A stretch of 64,000 bases of DNA from Membranipora membranacea. Lineage: Eukaryota > Bryozoa > Gymnolaemata > Cheilostomatida > Membraniporidae. A program made the translations under genes and the position numbers. The notes below the pieces were generated by a model. It worked only from the letters and a program-made list of their open reading frames with translations, was not told the origin of the DNA and did not search any database. The stretch is from assembly GCA_914767715.1 (NCBI GenBank), contig OU612066.1:39406283-39470282 (forward strand). Reading direction: 5' to 3'. Shown here piece after piece: positions 41,191 through 57,555 of the stretch. Each line of letters begins with the position of its first letter. The stretch's first letter is position 1.

Positions 41191-42044
41191 TGCACAGTGT
41201 ATCTCTTGTTTACTCACACATAAGTACCTGTACCACTGTGTAATGTGGGTGACTGTTGAGTATGTTATTCACTGTACCAGTCTCTGCCACGCACAGCTGG
41301 TGATGGATGGGGGAGAAACCCATGTGATACTGTGTGATACTGTGTGATACCTGGTGTATAGAGTTTTGCAGTAAATATTGTATGAATCATACTTACATTT
41401 ATAACATTCTTATAGTATATTTAGACACCCATGAGTAATGCTCCGCTTTGCTCAGCCATTCTTTCATGTTTACAGTAAACAAATAGGACTTATGGAGAGT
41501 GATAAACAAACATAGCACTTGATATTTGTGACGATAGCTGATAGCGTATTGGTTTGTAATTAATTACAATACCAGGTAACCATAGAAACTTGGCACTACC
41601 TCAAGTAATGAAAATCTTCAACAGGGCCGGAATATGTCAACAAAAATAAGTAGGGTAATGGTCTCTGAGTGAGCTAGCTTTAACAGTCAGTACTCAGTTA
41701 CCTTACAGGTACATGTGATATATCTCGGATATATGTCACATTAATTAACAGTAGAAGTTGTGTCCTCAGACCTTCTAACATCTACAGCTGGATTGTATCT
41801 GATTGTGATTGTGATCGGGTGAGTTTTAATATTCCTGCATTAATCAACACTAACCGAACCCCCTGGTTCAATCCACTCCTAAGAATTCAATCTCGATGGT
41901 AATTGAGTTTTTTTAGATGAGTTTATGGACATAAATAAGAATAAAAGCACTGCTCAAACAGTTATAAACATACATGCAGAGCACTTATACCACAGCTGCT
42001 ATTCTACCAGATTTTTATCTCCAGATTGAGAAGATCACTTCGAC

Positions 42045-44901
42045 ATGAAGGTGATAAGTGTTATACTTATGTCTGTGATGATGACAGCATACACCTCTGC
42101 TCAGTTTGGCAGCGTTCAGTTTGGCAGCGGTTTGTTTAATGGATTGAACCCTGGATGTAGCTCCTGCACTGGAACTAATAATGGTCTTAACAAGTAAGTC
42201 ATAGATACTAAGTCCGAACCTCCCAAACTCTAGCTCCCCGTCAGACGGCTCATCTATTCACAATAATATTAGTATTAGGTGACTCAAACCATAGGGATCA
42301 GCGTCACGATTTTCTAGTTGCAAGGAAAACAAATCCGAAAAGAATTTTGGAACAGATTAATTTTCTTAAGATGGTCCAGAAAAGTGTAACTATTGTTTGG
42401 GAAAACTTTTTCTATTGTATAACAAATTTAGTATGTGTACTGTACGGTATGGTACGGTACGGTACATGTACGGTACGTGTACGGTACGTGTAAGTTATGT
42501 GTGTGGTACGATACATGAATGGTGCGGTAAAGTAAGGTAAGGTACGGTACGTATGGTACAGTACTTGCATGGTACGGTACTGTATTGTACAGTATGGTAC
42601 AGTACACGTCAAGTCCAGTAATAACGATCGCATCCCGAAGCATGGGCGGTGAAATGTTATTTGCCTTAATGGCAAGGCCGTAATGTCTGCGCCAGTTTTG
42701 CTCTCAGTAGAATACAATAGTGTTAAATCTTCTATTCTAACTCTCTGTATTTTTATACTTTGTAGTAATCACGGAGATGGAGGAGATATTGAACCCGACT
42801 TTGACTGTGGTGTGTTTATCCGATCGCTGGGACAGGCCGTATCCCCTTCACTGATCGAGTCATTAGGATTGAGTGATCTCTGTAATAGTAGGGTAGCAGA
42901 GAGTCAGGGCTCTACAGTAGAGCCCAAAACACAATCTATATCAAGCACAGAGGAGAGAACACAGGCTATACCAGAATCCATCGCTAGTGCTGTGCCAAGC
43001 CAATCACATAGCGAACCCACTCCTACAGCTACCGCTGCTGATACTCCTACAGCTACCGCTGCTGATACTCCTACAGCTACCGCTGCTGTTACTCCTACAG
43101 CTACCGCTGCTGATACCCCTACAACTATTGGTTCTAGTACCTCACATCCTTCTACCACGTCAGCGGTATTAGCTGCATCATCTAGAACACACCAGATTAT
43201 AACTCAATCCACCGTAGAGACAGTACCCGATACTACTGCTTCTATCCAGCCCATATCTAGTAATCAGACTACGGTGACAGGGGAGATAACTAATAATTGT
43301 GGTGTATCAGGTATGTGTCAGACAGAAGACGACTCATAATAATTCTGGCCTGTCTGTGTATTTTTACTGAATGACTGACTAATCTGCTGAATTATAACTC
43401 TACATTACTAAAAGATATTTAAATTTTTTAATCAAACCAGTACAATCAATCTTTTACACCTTTTCAAGGCTCACATAATATTATTCGCTCAGCCCCTTTT
43501 TTCGATTTTTGTATATATTATCGCACGCTCATCACTAACCAAACCCAGATGGATATTCTTACCATTATTAGATTTATGATATAAAATACATTCACAGATA
43601 ATTCTAATATTATTCATATAACCAAAGGGGCAGACCAAATGTATCAATAATATGAGAATGAAATTATAATTGTTTTATTACATAAACACTAGCCTTGTTC
43701 ACGCGGCCACAGGTTTTGGTACAAGGCTACATAAACACTGTAACAGAACTATAAAAAGAAAAACTGTGTAGAGTTAATGTGAATGAACATCATAAGTATA
43801 CTCTTAACTTTGTCATAAACTATCGCAAATGTTGATTCGATACTGCATCGTTTTGATATTCAAATTTTTTTCTCATTATCAAAACGCAGTAACCTAATAA
43901 TTTACAGTTAATATACAGTACAGGAAACGAACAAATCGCGGTCCAAAAACTGATCCATAAGAGCTCCTAAGAAGTGCTACAAATATCATAAAGAGCTGAA
44001 TTTCATCCACATTTAGTGTCTGCCATAAAAAAACTTTTTAGTATTTTATAATTCCCAATTTCTCCGCTAAGCTAACACCTTCTTCCAACTATAAAATGGA
44101 ACTAGTACCTAGACCTGCCATGAGTGTCTGTAATAATTAATTGATAAATATTACCGAAATGATTTTGATGGCTGTTGCTCTTAACCAACAGAGAATAAAT
44201 GGCAAAACTGTAGATTGTCTTTTGCTAAAACATGTCATATTTTTGTTTAAATAAACCATGAATAAACTCAAAAATAGAAATATTATTTGGAGTTGCCCGC
44301 ACCCTACACGCTATGCTGTTTCTATGGTCGTAGTGTTACACGCTATGCTGTTTCTATGGTCGTAGTGTTACACGCTATGCTGTGTCTATGTTGTAGTGTT
44401 ACACGCTATGCTGTTTGTATGTCATAGTGTTACACGCTATGCTGTTTCTAAGGTCGTAGTGTTACACGCTATGCTGTTTCTATGTTGTAGTGTTACACGC
44501 TATGCTATTTCTATGGTCGTAGTGGTACACGCTATGCTGTTTCTATGGTCGTAGTGTTACACGCTATGCTGTTTCTAAGGTCGTAGTGTTACACGTTATG
44601 CTGTTTCTATGGTCGTAGTGTTACACGCTATGCTATTTCTATGGTTGTAGTGGTACACGCTATGCTGTTTCTATGGTCATAGTGTTACACGCTATGTTGT
44701 TTCTATGGTCGTAGTGGTACACGCTATGCTGTTTCTATGGTCGTAGCCATAGCTGAATCAGAATGTAGAGAGTTTGATGAGCAGAGATGTGGAGCCGGTA
44801 CAAGATATGATATCAAGCTTTGTATCTATAATCATGAGGAGATAATTAACTCTTATACATGTCTACCCAGATTCCAAGTAACAGTAATAATATCATACTA
44901 A
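42045..44901 (+). CDS. Secreted Thr/Ser-rich cysteine-containing protein, unknown family
   Basis: Exons 42045-42193, 42766-43310 and 44747-44901 join in phase to give 282 residues. The signal peptide is MKVISVILMSVMMTAYTSAQ. Then come a short FGS-rich stretch, CSSC, an acidic NNHGDGGDIEPDFDC segment and a GLSDLC helix. A mucin-like linker follows with four 8-residue TATAADTP-type repeats coded by a 24-bp repeat (43021-43116), and finally a Cys-rich tail (NNCG, SECREFDEQRCG, KLCIYN, SYTCLP). I recognise no family. If the donor at 43310 is not used, the frame stops at 43339 (233 residues). If exon 3 is cut at 44877, it can join an exon at 45258-45296 adding DYCGHIRWECNE. A secreted matrix, mucus or coat protein is plausible but unproven. 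Confidence 0.7.
42425..42605. repeat. Degenerate GGTAC repeat in intron 1
   Basis: Irregular ggtacggtac / gtacatgtac runs, rich in the palindrome GTAC, lie in intron 1 of the secreted-protein gene. Confidence 0.8.
44305..44746 (+). repeat. 32-bp minisatellite ending at the exon 3 acceptor
   Basis: About 14 copies of tgttacacgctatgctgttt plus ctatggtcgtag. The last unit supplies the tcgtag acceptor of exon 3 (exon starts 44747). Every unit therefore contains the same pyrimidine-bearing stretch and TAG. Confidence 0.9.
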
Positions 44902-44994
44902 CATCACAATAAGCCTGATCAGACAGGCTATGGACTATGTACACATCAGAGTGACTTTACTTCAATTGACAATCGAGTGTTCAATCTGTCGCGG

Positions 44995-45251
44995 AGGTTT
45001 CCTTGGGGGTCTTTCAATTAGAATGAGCGATGCTTTACTAAAGCAAGTTATCACTATCACATCGCTCAAAATTATCACTCACTTGGTCTTTCAATTAAAC
45101 AAAATCGCTCCCAGATCGCTCACTTAGAATGTATATAGCTCCATCAATGACTGAGCGATTTGAAAGCGAGAGCATAGCAGTGAGTGAGTGATGTGAGCGA
45201 GCGATCAGATTGCGATTTTGGCTGTTACTAATTGAAAGACCCCCCAGGTTT
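44995..45251. mobile_element. MITE, ~245 bp, gggggtctttcaatta inverted ends
   Basis: Left end gggggtctttcaattag (45005-45021) matches the complement of the right end (ctaattgaaagaccccc, to 45245). The direct repeat aggttt flanks it at 44995-45000 and 45246-45251, though the extra cctt at the left end makes the exact boundary uncertain. The inside is rich in gagcgat / atcgctc motifs. No ORF. Confidence 0.78.
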
Positions 45252-45299
45252 ATTCAGGATTATTGTGGTCATATTAGGTGGGAATGTAATGAGTAGTTT

Positions 45300-46390
45300 A
45301 TTTCAATTATCACGTGACAGTCCTGGTAGTCCCTTACTTAGACTTCCAATAAGTGATGATAATAATAATATCAGTGATACCAGTTATGTTGCATTCTGAT
45401 AGTATTATTGTGCAGAGCTAATATGTCACCTTACCATCAGTATCACTGAGTCTCTATATAAACTCGCCCTATAAAACAAAACTGCATCTGTACCCACAGG
45501 CTGAGGTCAAGCTGAAACTTTCACAACATCTGTTGCTAGCAGGACTTTAAACCAGGTATCCCAATCTGCAGCAAAGCATGGAAATACAGGAAATATTTTG
45601 ACGAGGAAATTATCATACACCATTTACATAATTTTGCGTTTATTACAACACAAGATACTGCGTTTGCATTTGTGTATAAAATGTTTCCGATTAGTGCAAA
45701 ATTTTACCAACAAGTTTTTTATGTTATTTTTAATTATTTACTGTCACACGTGGAGAACATACATAATGTTGCGTATGTCACAACTAGACACACTTTTCCT
45801 CAATAGAACCTGTGAGTAAAGGGAGTTGAAAGAGTATAAATGATGTAGTCTGTCTCTGCCTCATGAAATAAAATGTTTTTTATAAAAGTTGATGCTTATC
45901 ATAAAATATGTCTTTTATGAAGACATTGTGCTCTGAAACATGCTCTCCATAGCTCTATTTTACCTTTGATGGCAGAGTGTCTAAATTCAGTAGAGATGTA
46001 TGAGTCAGTTGCACACATCCAAAGACGACGATACTTAAAACTCAAGTAAAAACCTCAGAAAGTGATGGCACTTGACAGTTCGCTAAAAAGTGGCAGTTGA
46101 TATAACATCATTTATACAATCGTGACATGATTTTTATTTGTGTCTATGCATTGTGCATAAATGATTGATGAAAACACATTCAATAAAGGAAGAGTATCAT
46201 CGTAGTGTGAGAGATACCAAGAGAGGACAATTTCTTCATTATACATCTACAGAGTTAATATTGTACAGCTTTCTCGTCGTAACCCTCACCCCAGGTCCTT
46301 CAGATGGTCGGCAAAATGAGATCGGCGCAATGTCTTTGGCAAAATATGATCGTCAAACATAGCAAGATGTACACTGGTTAATTCTCTGCC
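45300..46390. other. Intergenic, no gene seen
   Basis: AT-rich, no sizeable repeat. Small open frames at 45.6-45.8 and 46.2-46.4 kb have no recognisable features. Confidence 0.4.
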
Positions 46391-46394
46391 CCCT

Positions 46395-46740
46395 GTATCA
46401 CCGGAAACACCATGCAGTCTGCTGCAAACGAATCATGTAGTTGGAGTGAAAATAATCACCAGATATTCAATGCAGTTAAAACCCAACACATGCTATTCAC
46501 TCTGCAACTCAGCGTTTCACTTTCCATACCCATAACCGTGAATAACGAGGTAATCGAGCAAACACCATCTGGGCGTTAAACTAGATAACCACCTACACTT
46601 CACCGAACATGTCGATTCCAGTATTGAGAAGAGTAGAGCATACTCATACCACCTCAACAATCTCTCAAGCGATCACATTCCCCATCTCGCTGACAAAATA
46701 GTTTTCAAGCATATAGAACTGCGCAGGTGAACATGTCTTG
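46395..46740 (+). pseudogene. LINE reverse transcriptase fragment
   Basis: Broken plus-strand frames read CSWSENNHQIFNAVKTQHML and, after a shift, KLDNHLHFTEHVDSSIEKSR then AYSYHLNNLS. These match the post-FADD region of non-LTR reverse transcriptases (WxxxNxMxxNxxKTxxM, LGVxxDxxLxFxxHVxxxxxK). Confidence 0.75.
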
Positions 46741-47082
46741 GTTCAACACGTTTGACTAGTTTTTAATGTGATAATGTGCGATTGTCATCTTTAGTATCAT
46801 TTTTTTTACAAAAGTTTTTACCTGACAGACACAAACAACTATTCATGCGTATCTTATGTATACCACAAACTCATTAGATGAATAAAGTTTATATTATTAT
46901 TTTTTTTTTTTTTCGGTTTCTGTTTGTGTTTATTTCTAATAAAAGGCTCTTCTAAAAGAAAATGATGACAGCGGAGCGATCAGGTAGTCAGAGACTAGAA
47001 TGGCGACCGCCCGATTAACAGTATGACCAAGAACTATGTGGCCAAAAACAGCCCAAGGAACCCCGCCCGCCGCGCCTGCTAA

Positions 47083-47640
47083 CTATGCACCACACCCCCA
47101 CAGGGCCCTGGTCAGCCGACCACGCAGATCAAGGGGCTCACAAACCCTCTCACCAGGAAGGTACCTGTTGAGCAGGTTTACACCTGTCGTCAACAGGGAC
47201 CTTGCCCCCCCTGCAGTTTTTGGCTCTATGAGGGACAACTCCAAGTTTACTTCTTGTGAAACTAACACTTGGTGAGCTCGCACAGATCTCACAATTTGCA
47301 ATTGTTTTTGAATATAATATTAAAAAGCGATATTTAAATAGCATTTGCACCGGCATAATTTTAAGGTGCTCAAAGAATGAAGTTACATGGCCTTGTGGAT
47401 GAGTTTTTAAAATGACACGGAGTGCTGATTTTTGTAAAAGTAAAATTTGGTTTATCTCGCATTCAGCTGCATGGCCCCAGAACTCGATGCCGTAAATTAA
47501 GTGTGGGTAAAAAAATGTGTAGTATAAATTTATCATCATTGGAATATCTAAATATGGTCTTATGGAAAGCATGAGCTGCAATATTTTCCGCATTTTCCAA
47601 AAAAATTATTTTTATCACTTGATTTTTACCAAAAACACTC
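47083..47640 (-). pseudogene. LINE reverse transcriptase C-terminal fragment
   Basis: The minus-strand frame from about 47593 contains NLYYTFFYPHLIYGIEFWGH, then ILLLQKSALRVI and LKIMPVQMLFKYRFL: the thumb motifs of Jockey/CR1-like LINEs (LYxxxxxPxLxYGxxxWG, LQKKxxRxI, LxxLxxxxLxxY). A GC-rich C-terminal part follows to about 47083. It is a separate lineage from the plus-strand fragments nearby. Confidence 0.82.
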
Positions 47641-48144
47641 ATATGAAACAGTGGTGATGTCTCAATGTCTTTCCAGGAGTTTTTTTTAGCATCATCAACA
47701 AATTCAAGGTGAAAAACGATTTTCCGCATTTTCGAAAACGCGGAAAACGCTTTTCCGCGATGAAACTGATTTTCCGCCTTTCCGCGTTTTCCAGAACCCG
47801 AGTTCATTATGTCTAGATGATATATTACAAACTGAATCAAACTTAACATGTACTATTAGCTAATTGCACTAGTGATTAGTGGATGAATATCCATCATTCT
47901 TTTAAATTGTGATATCTGAAGACAGTGTAGGAGTTGGACATCTACTTATGAAGTCGTAATGTAAATCCATTTCACAGCGCTCTTTTCGACTCGACCCGAC
48001 TTGTACCCGAATTTAGGGAAATTTCAGTGGCTCGACTCATTTTCATTATTGCTGGCTCAATACAATACTACGGACCAGTATTAGCGCAATAGGAAGATCC
48101 ATAGCTTGTTGGTCTTAAAACAGTGGGGGGTAAACACAGATAGG

Positions 48145-48344
48145 AGTAGGAGGTGGCTCAGTTGGTTAGAGCGCCGGACTTCAACACGCAAGTGTTGAAG
48201 GTTGTGGGTTCCAATCCCACTGCGCTCCATCTTCTACTGGGGATTGGTTGGTCCCCTAGGTGTGCTCCGACCTGCCTGCAAACAGAGGGCAAATTGGCTC
48301 AGATATTGCGGCCTCGCCAATAAGGCAATAATTTTTCGCCGCCC
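48145..48344 (+). mobile_element. tRNA-derived SINE
   Basis: The tRNA-like head taggaggtggctcagttggt (A box) has B box gggttccaatccc about 45 bp on, followed by a body sharing aggtgtgctc, gcggcctcgcc and aaggca with the 38010-38250 element. It runs directly into a LINE fragment. Confidence 0.8.
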
Positions 48345-48785
48345 ATGCCTTGGGATGGGCATTCGGATTTTAATCAACCTTTTAATCATACTCTTGTTAT
48401 GATGTATCGGGCTCAAATACTGCCAACTGTCACCTATTCTGCCCCTGCATGGTACCCGTTTCTAGTGGGCTATCACAAAGACGAAATAGAGAAAATCCAG
48501 AAATTAGCTCTACGTATAATCTTCCACGACATCGAACATTATACTGACAGACTTGTAGCTGCGAAACTCACAACTCTATGCGACACACTACGGGATGTAT
48601 GCTCCACGTATGTGACACGAATCGTGAGCAATCCCGATCATTCGTTGAGACACAAACTCAATCAGAAACCTAGTCTAAGACCGATGAGGTCTGTTAGCAA
48701 GTGTCAGACCGATGTATACATCAAACGATCACGAGCCGCCAAGTGCAGCAAGGCTATCCTGAAGAACCCAGTCTATTTTTCCTAG
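48345..48785 (+). pseudogene. LINE reverse transcriptase C-terminal fragment
   Basis: One open plus-strand frame of about 140 residues ends at a stop: HTLVMMYRAQILPTVTYSAP, AWYPFL, IEKIQKLALRIIF and a C-terminal DVYIKRSRAAKCSKAILKNP. This is the connection/C-terminal part of a non-LTR element; polymerase motifs are absent, so it is a 5'-truncated copy, but its frame is still intact. The junction with the SINE suggests co-mobilised or nested insertions. Confidence 0.8.
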
Positions 48786-51465
48786 CATGTATAATTTTTA
48801 TAACTTATGTCTTTTCTTTTTCCTCTCTCCAAGGGGGTTTTTTATCTCATAATTCATTTTTATCTCAATGTTAGCATCTTTGGATAAAGAGTGTACATTA
48901 AAACAAACAAACAAATACTGTAAGCACAAATTTAGACTAATTGGGGGTAACCTGTTCATTGGATGATTTTGACATTTAGCAATGCTTGGCGATGATTACA
49001 TGCACAGTATGTGCTCGGGACAAATTCTCTTTGAGTCTGCCCTCTTCATAGCAACATTACACATTGCTGTAGTGTTTTCGTATTCTTACAACTACCTACA
49101 TAGGGGAAAAAAAATTAATTAATATGTTTCCATCTTCCAAATCTGTCTTGAGTTAATTTGAACAGATAACATGGAATCAGTATAGGAGGTCAAATATTAG
49201 AGGCCTGAAGCTACCAAACTTTCAAGATTTAATTTAGGGGATAAAGAATTACCTTGTGAAATAGAATTATTTAATTAATTGTGGAAGGTTTTATTTTTTC
49301 AATCTTGACATCTCTGAACTCAACACATCATTAGAAAAGATCTGGAGCCAAATTTATATCTCATGAAGAATGATGTCTAAATACTACCAAGCTCTGCCTC
49401 TGCCTGTGTTAGTACAAACATCTACATAATCTTACAATGTGATCCTGACCCGCCTGCCGATGGTCATGTTGGTGTGTCAGACCCAAAGATTTAAACCCAG
49501 AAGCCCTTAGTGCTCAAACCTTTATAATCTAAGCTCGATCTTATATACACATCAATCCTCTGAGTATCAGCTGAAGGTTATATTTTAGTAATGTGACGTC
49601 ATGCCGTCAGGCCGATCCACCATCTGAAATTTTATTTGGTGAAGATTCAAAGTGACAAAGACCCGGATTTAATATGACATCTATATCCGGTCATTTGTTA
49701 ACACGCCCATTAAATATCATTGGTCAATCGATTGAACTGAGGGAGTTGATTGGTCAATCTAGGCACCTGATTTATGACCCCACTATGACTCACTAGACCA
49801 TCGGGTACTAACTCATAGGCCTGTGTAGCAGTGTGAGATCGGCTGAGCATGTCTAGAAAGGCCATCGGCCTGTGATTACATCGTCTCGTGGAGCTACAGC
49901 TTTATTTAAAGTTTCCCAATCCTATGGATAGTACGGCGTGTGTAGCCAGAGCTTAACATGACTCGACCACAGAAACCCGACCCGTTGACTCGACCCTGAA
50001 TACAACACTACTGGTCAGGGTAGAATGAGTGATACTTTGTATGGCTAGACAGAATGGTGCGAATGTGAGAGGATTGGTAGGAATACAGTGCAGGGTTCAG
50101 TGATTATGGTGGATGTGGTCAGGTGATTTATCGATGATTCAATCAGTACTGTTTTGTTCTACTTCTAAAGATAAACAATGAAATGTAGATCAAACTTGGC
50201 TGCCAGTGTTTTGTTATTGGAATATTTGAGAGCAAATCAGAGGTTTCAGACCATCATATCAGTAAAAGAGGGACTGATAGCAGACATATTATACTGAGAT
50301 AAATAAAATATGACGCAGTAACACCCAGGATAGAGAGCACCTACACGTTTACCTACGAGTGATAACACTGGCAATACGATAAGATAATCGCTAATAGCTA
50401 ATCTACTCAGATCTATTAAGATCTACTCAGCTGTACTTAGATCACCCCTAATCTACTCAGATCTATTAAGATCTACTCAGCTGTACTTAGATCACCCCTA
50501 ATCTACTCAGATCTATTAAGATCTACTCAGCTGTACTTAGATCACCCCTAATCTACTCAGGCCCACTCAGATCTACTCACAGCTAATATGAAGATGGACA
50601 GTAGAGGTAAACAAGTATAATCAAAATAATATAAGGTATTATGGGTGACCACCAAATGCATCACATTACCAATGATGTCACATTACCATTATCCAATGAT
50701 AAACATGATAACTACTTAGTAAGGGAACTTACTCTAAGTTAACATGATAACCGACATGGGGGGGGGGGGAGTGAAGTAGGACGAACGTGTTATATTACAT
50801 AGGATTATTATCTAATGTGTAATCTTGCATAAAGCATTTAATACTCTTAATGTGTACATCAGTGATCAGTTTATTTATATCAGTTAAAGTAGGATACAAA
50901 TAACTTTATAATTTACCGCCTACATCGTGACCGACCAGGGATCGGGAGTTAGGACAGAGAACTTTGAACAAAAACAATCAGCAATCAGTCGTCACAGGTC
51001 TGATAATCAGCGTCACAGGTCCGGTAATCTGACACATGTGTTTACTTCTAATCTATCTTTACTTCCTTAAACTTGAACTTTTTATCACCTTTTGAGCTTC
51101 GTACACTTTAGTAGAAGCTAACACTGCAGCAGCTAACACACAAGCACACTAACAGACTGAGTTTGTATAGTGCTTAGTTTATACTTTTATTCATCTAGCG
51201 TACTATTCTACCCAGCTAATGTGAGGCTCCCTATTTTATTTGCTGTAGTATGCAAATTTTCTTGCATCACGCATTAATAAAGAATTATTGATTTATTATA
51301 ATGATAACTGAGAATGCTGAAACATGGGTGTTTAATCTGGTTAGTTTTTTTGTCTGTTAGTTATAAGCAGAGCTACTATAGTAGAGGAACTGTTATAAGT
51401 CGCTGAGTAGGAGAGCTTTGTTGTACATTAATTAAAGCTGAAAGGAGTGAGACATCAGTGAAAGC
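48786..51465. other. Intergenic, upstream of cytidine deaminase
   Basis: A G-run at about 50760 and the 50-bp repeat below. No exon was recognised and no clear core promoter element was seen before 51466. Confidence 0.4.
50400..50578. repeat. 50-bp tandem repeat, 3 copies
   Basis: The unit contains ctaatctactcagatctatt and aagatctactcagctgtact; the copies are nearly exact. Confidence 0.9.
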
Positions 51466-55274
<3,809 letters not shown>

Positions 55275-55892
55275 ACAATAATATGATTAATTGTTGTCTT
55301 ATATTGGAGCATGGATGGGTCTATCCCACTCAAAGGACTAAAAGCTAAACCGGCTTGTGCCCTCATCCTTAGCTTAGAAAAATATGCATAAATATGATTA
55401 TTCTGACTGTTTTCATTCGGCAGCTTGTTCGATTATATTATTTCTTTGTGGTAGAAAAGAATGATTTATACCTGTTTTCAGTACTCTGGGAGTGCTACAT
55501 GTTTATATACATTGATATCTGAGTTCATAAAGAGCATAAAATATTATTTTAAAGGTAGTTTACATATTTTCACCGAATTCTTAACGGAACACAATCATCC
55601 AGACATGGTTACATTTTCTGCGATAAGTTGCTATTTGAATGGCCAAAATCTGTTAGACTTACAAAGAATTAGAACCAAATACATTCTCAGGTTATCAAAA
55701 GCAATTTTCTGATTCAGAATCAAATATCATATTGGTGGGTGAAAACATGCAAGCACCACATATGCGAAGTAGACTCAGATAAATCACACAACTCAATAAA
55801 TAAAGGAAGACTAGTTATTATTTACATCATTTTAATGTTAGTAGTAGGACTCTGCTACGTATATAAGATAAGGAAAAGTAATCCTGAAGATT

Positions 55893-57000
55893 TGAGATGA
55901 TACATAAGTGTCCGAGTGGACGTGAGTTTGTATAAGTATCCGAGTGGACGTGAGTTTGTATAAGTATCCAAGTGGACGTGAGTTTGTATAAGTGTCCGAG
56001 TGGACGTCAGTTTGTATAAGTATCCAAGTGGACATGAGTTTGTATAAGTATCCAAGTGGACGTGAGTTTGTATAAGTATCCGAGTGGATGTGAGTTTGTA
56101 TAAGTATCTGAGTGGATGTGAGTTTATATAAGTATCCGAGTAGACGTGAGTTTGTATAAGAGTCCGAGTAGACGTGAGTTAGTATAAGTATCCAAGTGGA
56201 CGTGAGTTTGTATAAGTATCCAAGTGGACGTGAGTTTGTATAAGTATCCGAGTGGACGTGAGTTTGTATAAGTATCTGAGTGGATGTGAGTTTATATAAG
56301 TGTCTGAGTGGACGTGAGTTTGTATAAGTATCCAAGTGGACGTGAGTTTGTATAAGTATCCAAGTGGACGTGAGTTTGTATAAGTATCCTAGTGGACGTG
56401 AGTTTGTATAAGTATCTGAGTGGACGTGAGTTTGTATAAGTGTCCGAGTGGACGTGAGTTTGTATAAGTATCTGAGTGGACGTGAGTTTGTATAAGTATC
56501 CGAGTGGACGTGAGTTTGTATAAGTGTCCGAGTGGACGTGAGTTTATATAAGTGTCCGAGTGGACGTTAGTTTGTATAAGTGTCCATGTCGACGTGAGTT
56601 TGTATAAGTGTCCAAGTGGACGTGAGTTTGTATAAGTGTCCGAGTGGATGTGAGTTTATATAAGTATCCTAGTGGACTTGAGTTTGTATAAGTGTCCGAG
56701 TGGACGTGAGTTTGTATAAGTATCCGAGTGGACGTGAGTTTGTATAAGTGTCCGAGTGGACGTGAGTTTATATAAGTGTCCGAGTGGACGTTAGTTTGTA
56801 TAAGTGTCCATGTGGACATGAGTTTGTATAAGTGTCCGAGTGGATGTGAGTTTATATAAGTACCCTAGTGGACGTGAGTTTATATAAGTATCCTAGTGGA
56901 CGTGAGTTTGTATAAGTGTCCGAATGGACATGAGTTTATATATGTGACCAAGTGGACGTGAGTTTATATAAGTATCCGAGTGGACGTGAGTTTGTATAAT
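55893..57000. repeat. 28-bp minisatellite, left block, about 39 copies
   Basis: The unit is gtccgagtggacgtgagttt plus gtataagt. This block is more divergent (tatct, gatgtg, tttata variants) than the right block. Each unit holds a gtgagt donor-like motif on the plus strand. Confidence 0.95.
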
Positions 57001-57555
57001 ATATATAATCTTTTTACTGAATCAATGATCATCTTCTAAAAATTAGAGGTGACCTTTAGAGGTTTCATCACAATATAAGTAAGGAAGGCAACCTGGGCAT
57101 GAAAATAAAAACAGAAAAAAATTAATTCTTAGACTTTATAATTTACACATCCGGCATTGCTGTAACACATGAGTAAAGTGTTGCCTCTCAATTCAGTTCG
57201 TGAGCTGGTGTTGAGGCGCGTTGTATGTCTACTAGGTCTGCGAGCACTAGGTTGAGGTAGTAAATGATGCAGGCAGTGCCCAGGTGTCTTGATCTTGTCG
57301 ATGTGTTGATGGCACATAGAGTCAATATATTCGTCTAGTGGTATGATGTTTAGCAGGGCTGTCCTTTCACGAAACTCGTCACAGCCTGGGGCTATAGTTT
57401 TCAGTGAGAGTTTTTCCAGCTGGATTACTCGCTTCTTCTGTTGGTCGGTCATCATGCAGAACCAGGCTACGCTTCCATATGTCATACGAGGCCGTATACA
57501 TGTAAGGTAGAACCTCGTGAGTAACCTCTGAGGTACGCCAGAGCGTTTGAGGTTA
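57001..57555 (-). pseudogene. LINE 3' fragment inserted inside the 28-bp array
   Basis: The minus-strand frame from about 57555 reads SGVPQRLLTRFYLTCIRPRM, TYGSVAWFC, QLEKLSLKTIAPGC and TALLNIIPLDEYID: C-terminal reverse-transcriptase motifs of a non-LTR element. The frame stops near 57129 and a ~130-bp tail ends in a TA-rich stretch at about 57000. The array continues directly on both sides, so this is a 5'-truncated insertion into a pre-existing array. Confidence 0.82.

Noticed and set aside
47036-47301. Small overlapping ORFs in a GC-rich block
   Set aside because: They are shadows of the C-terminal part of the minus-strand LINE.
48145-48230. Functional tRNA gene with good A and B boxes
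   Set aside because: The same head plus body recurs at 38010-38250, and it lacks a clean cloverleaf end, so it is a SINE head.
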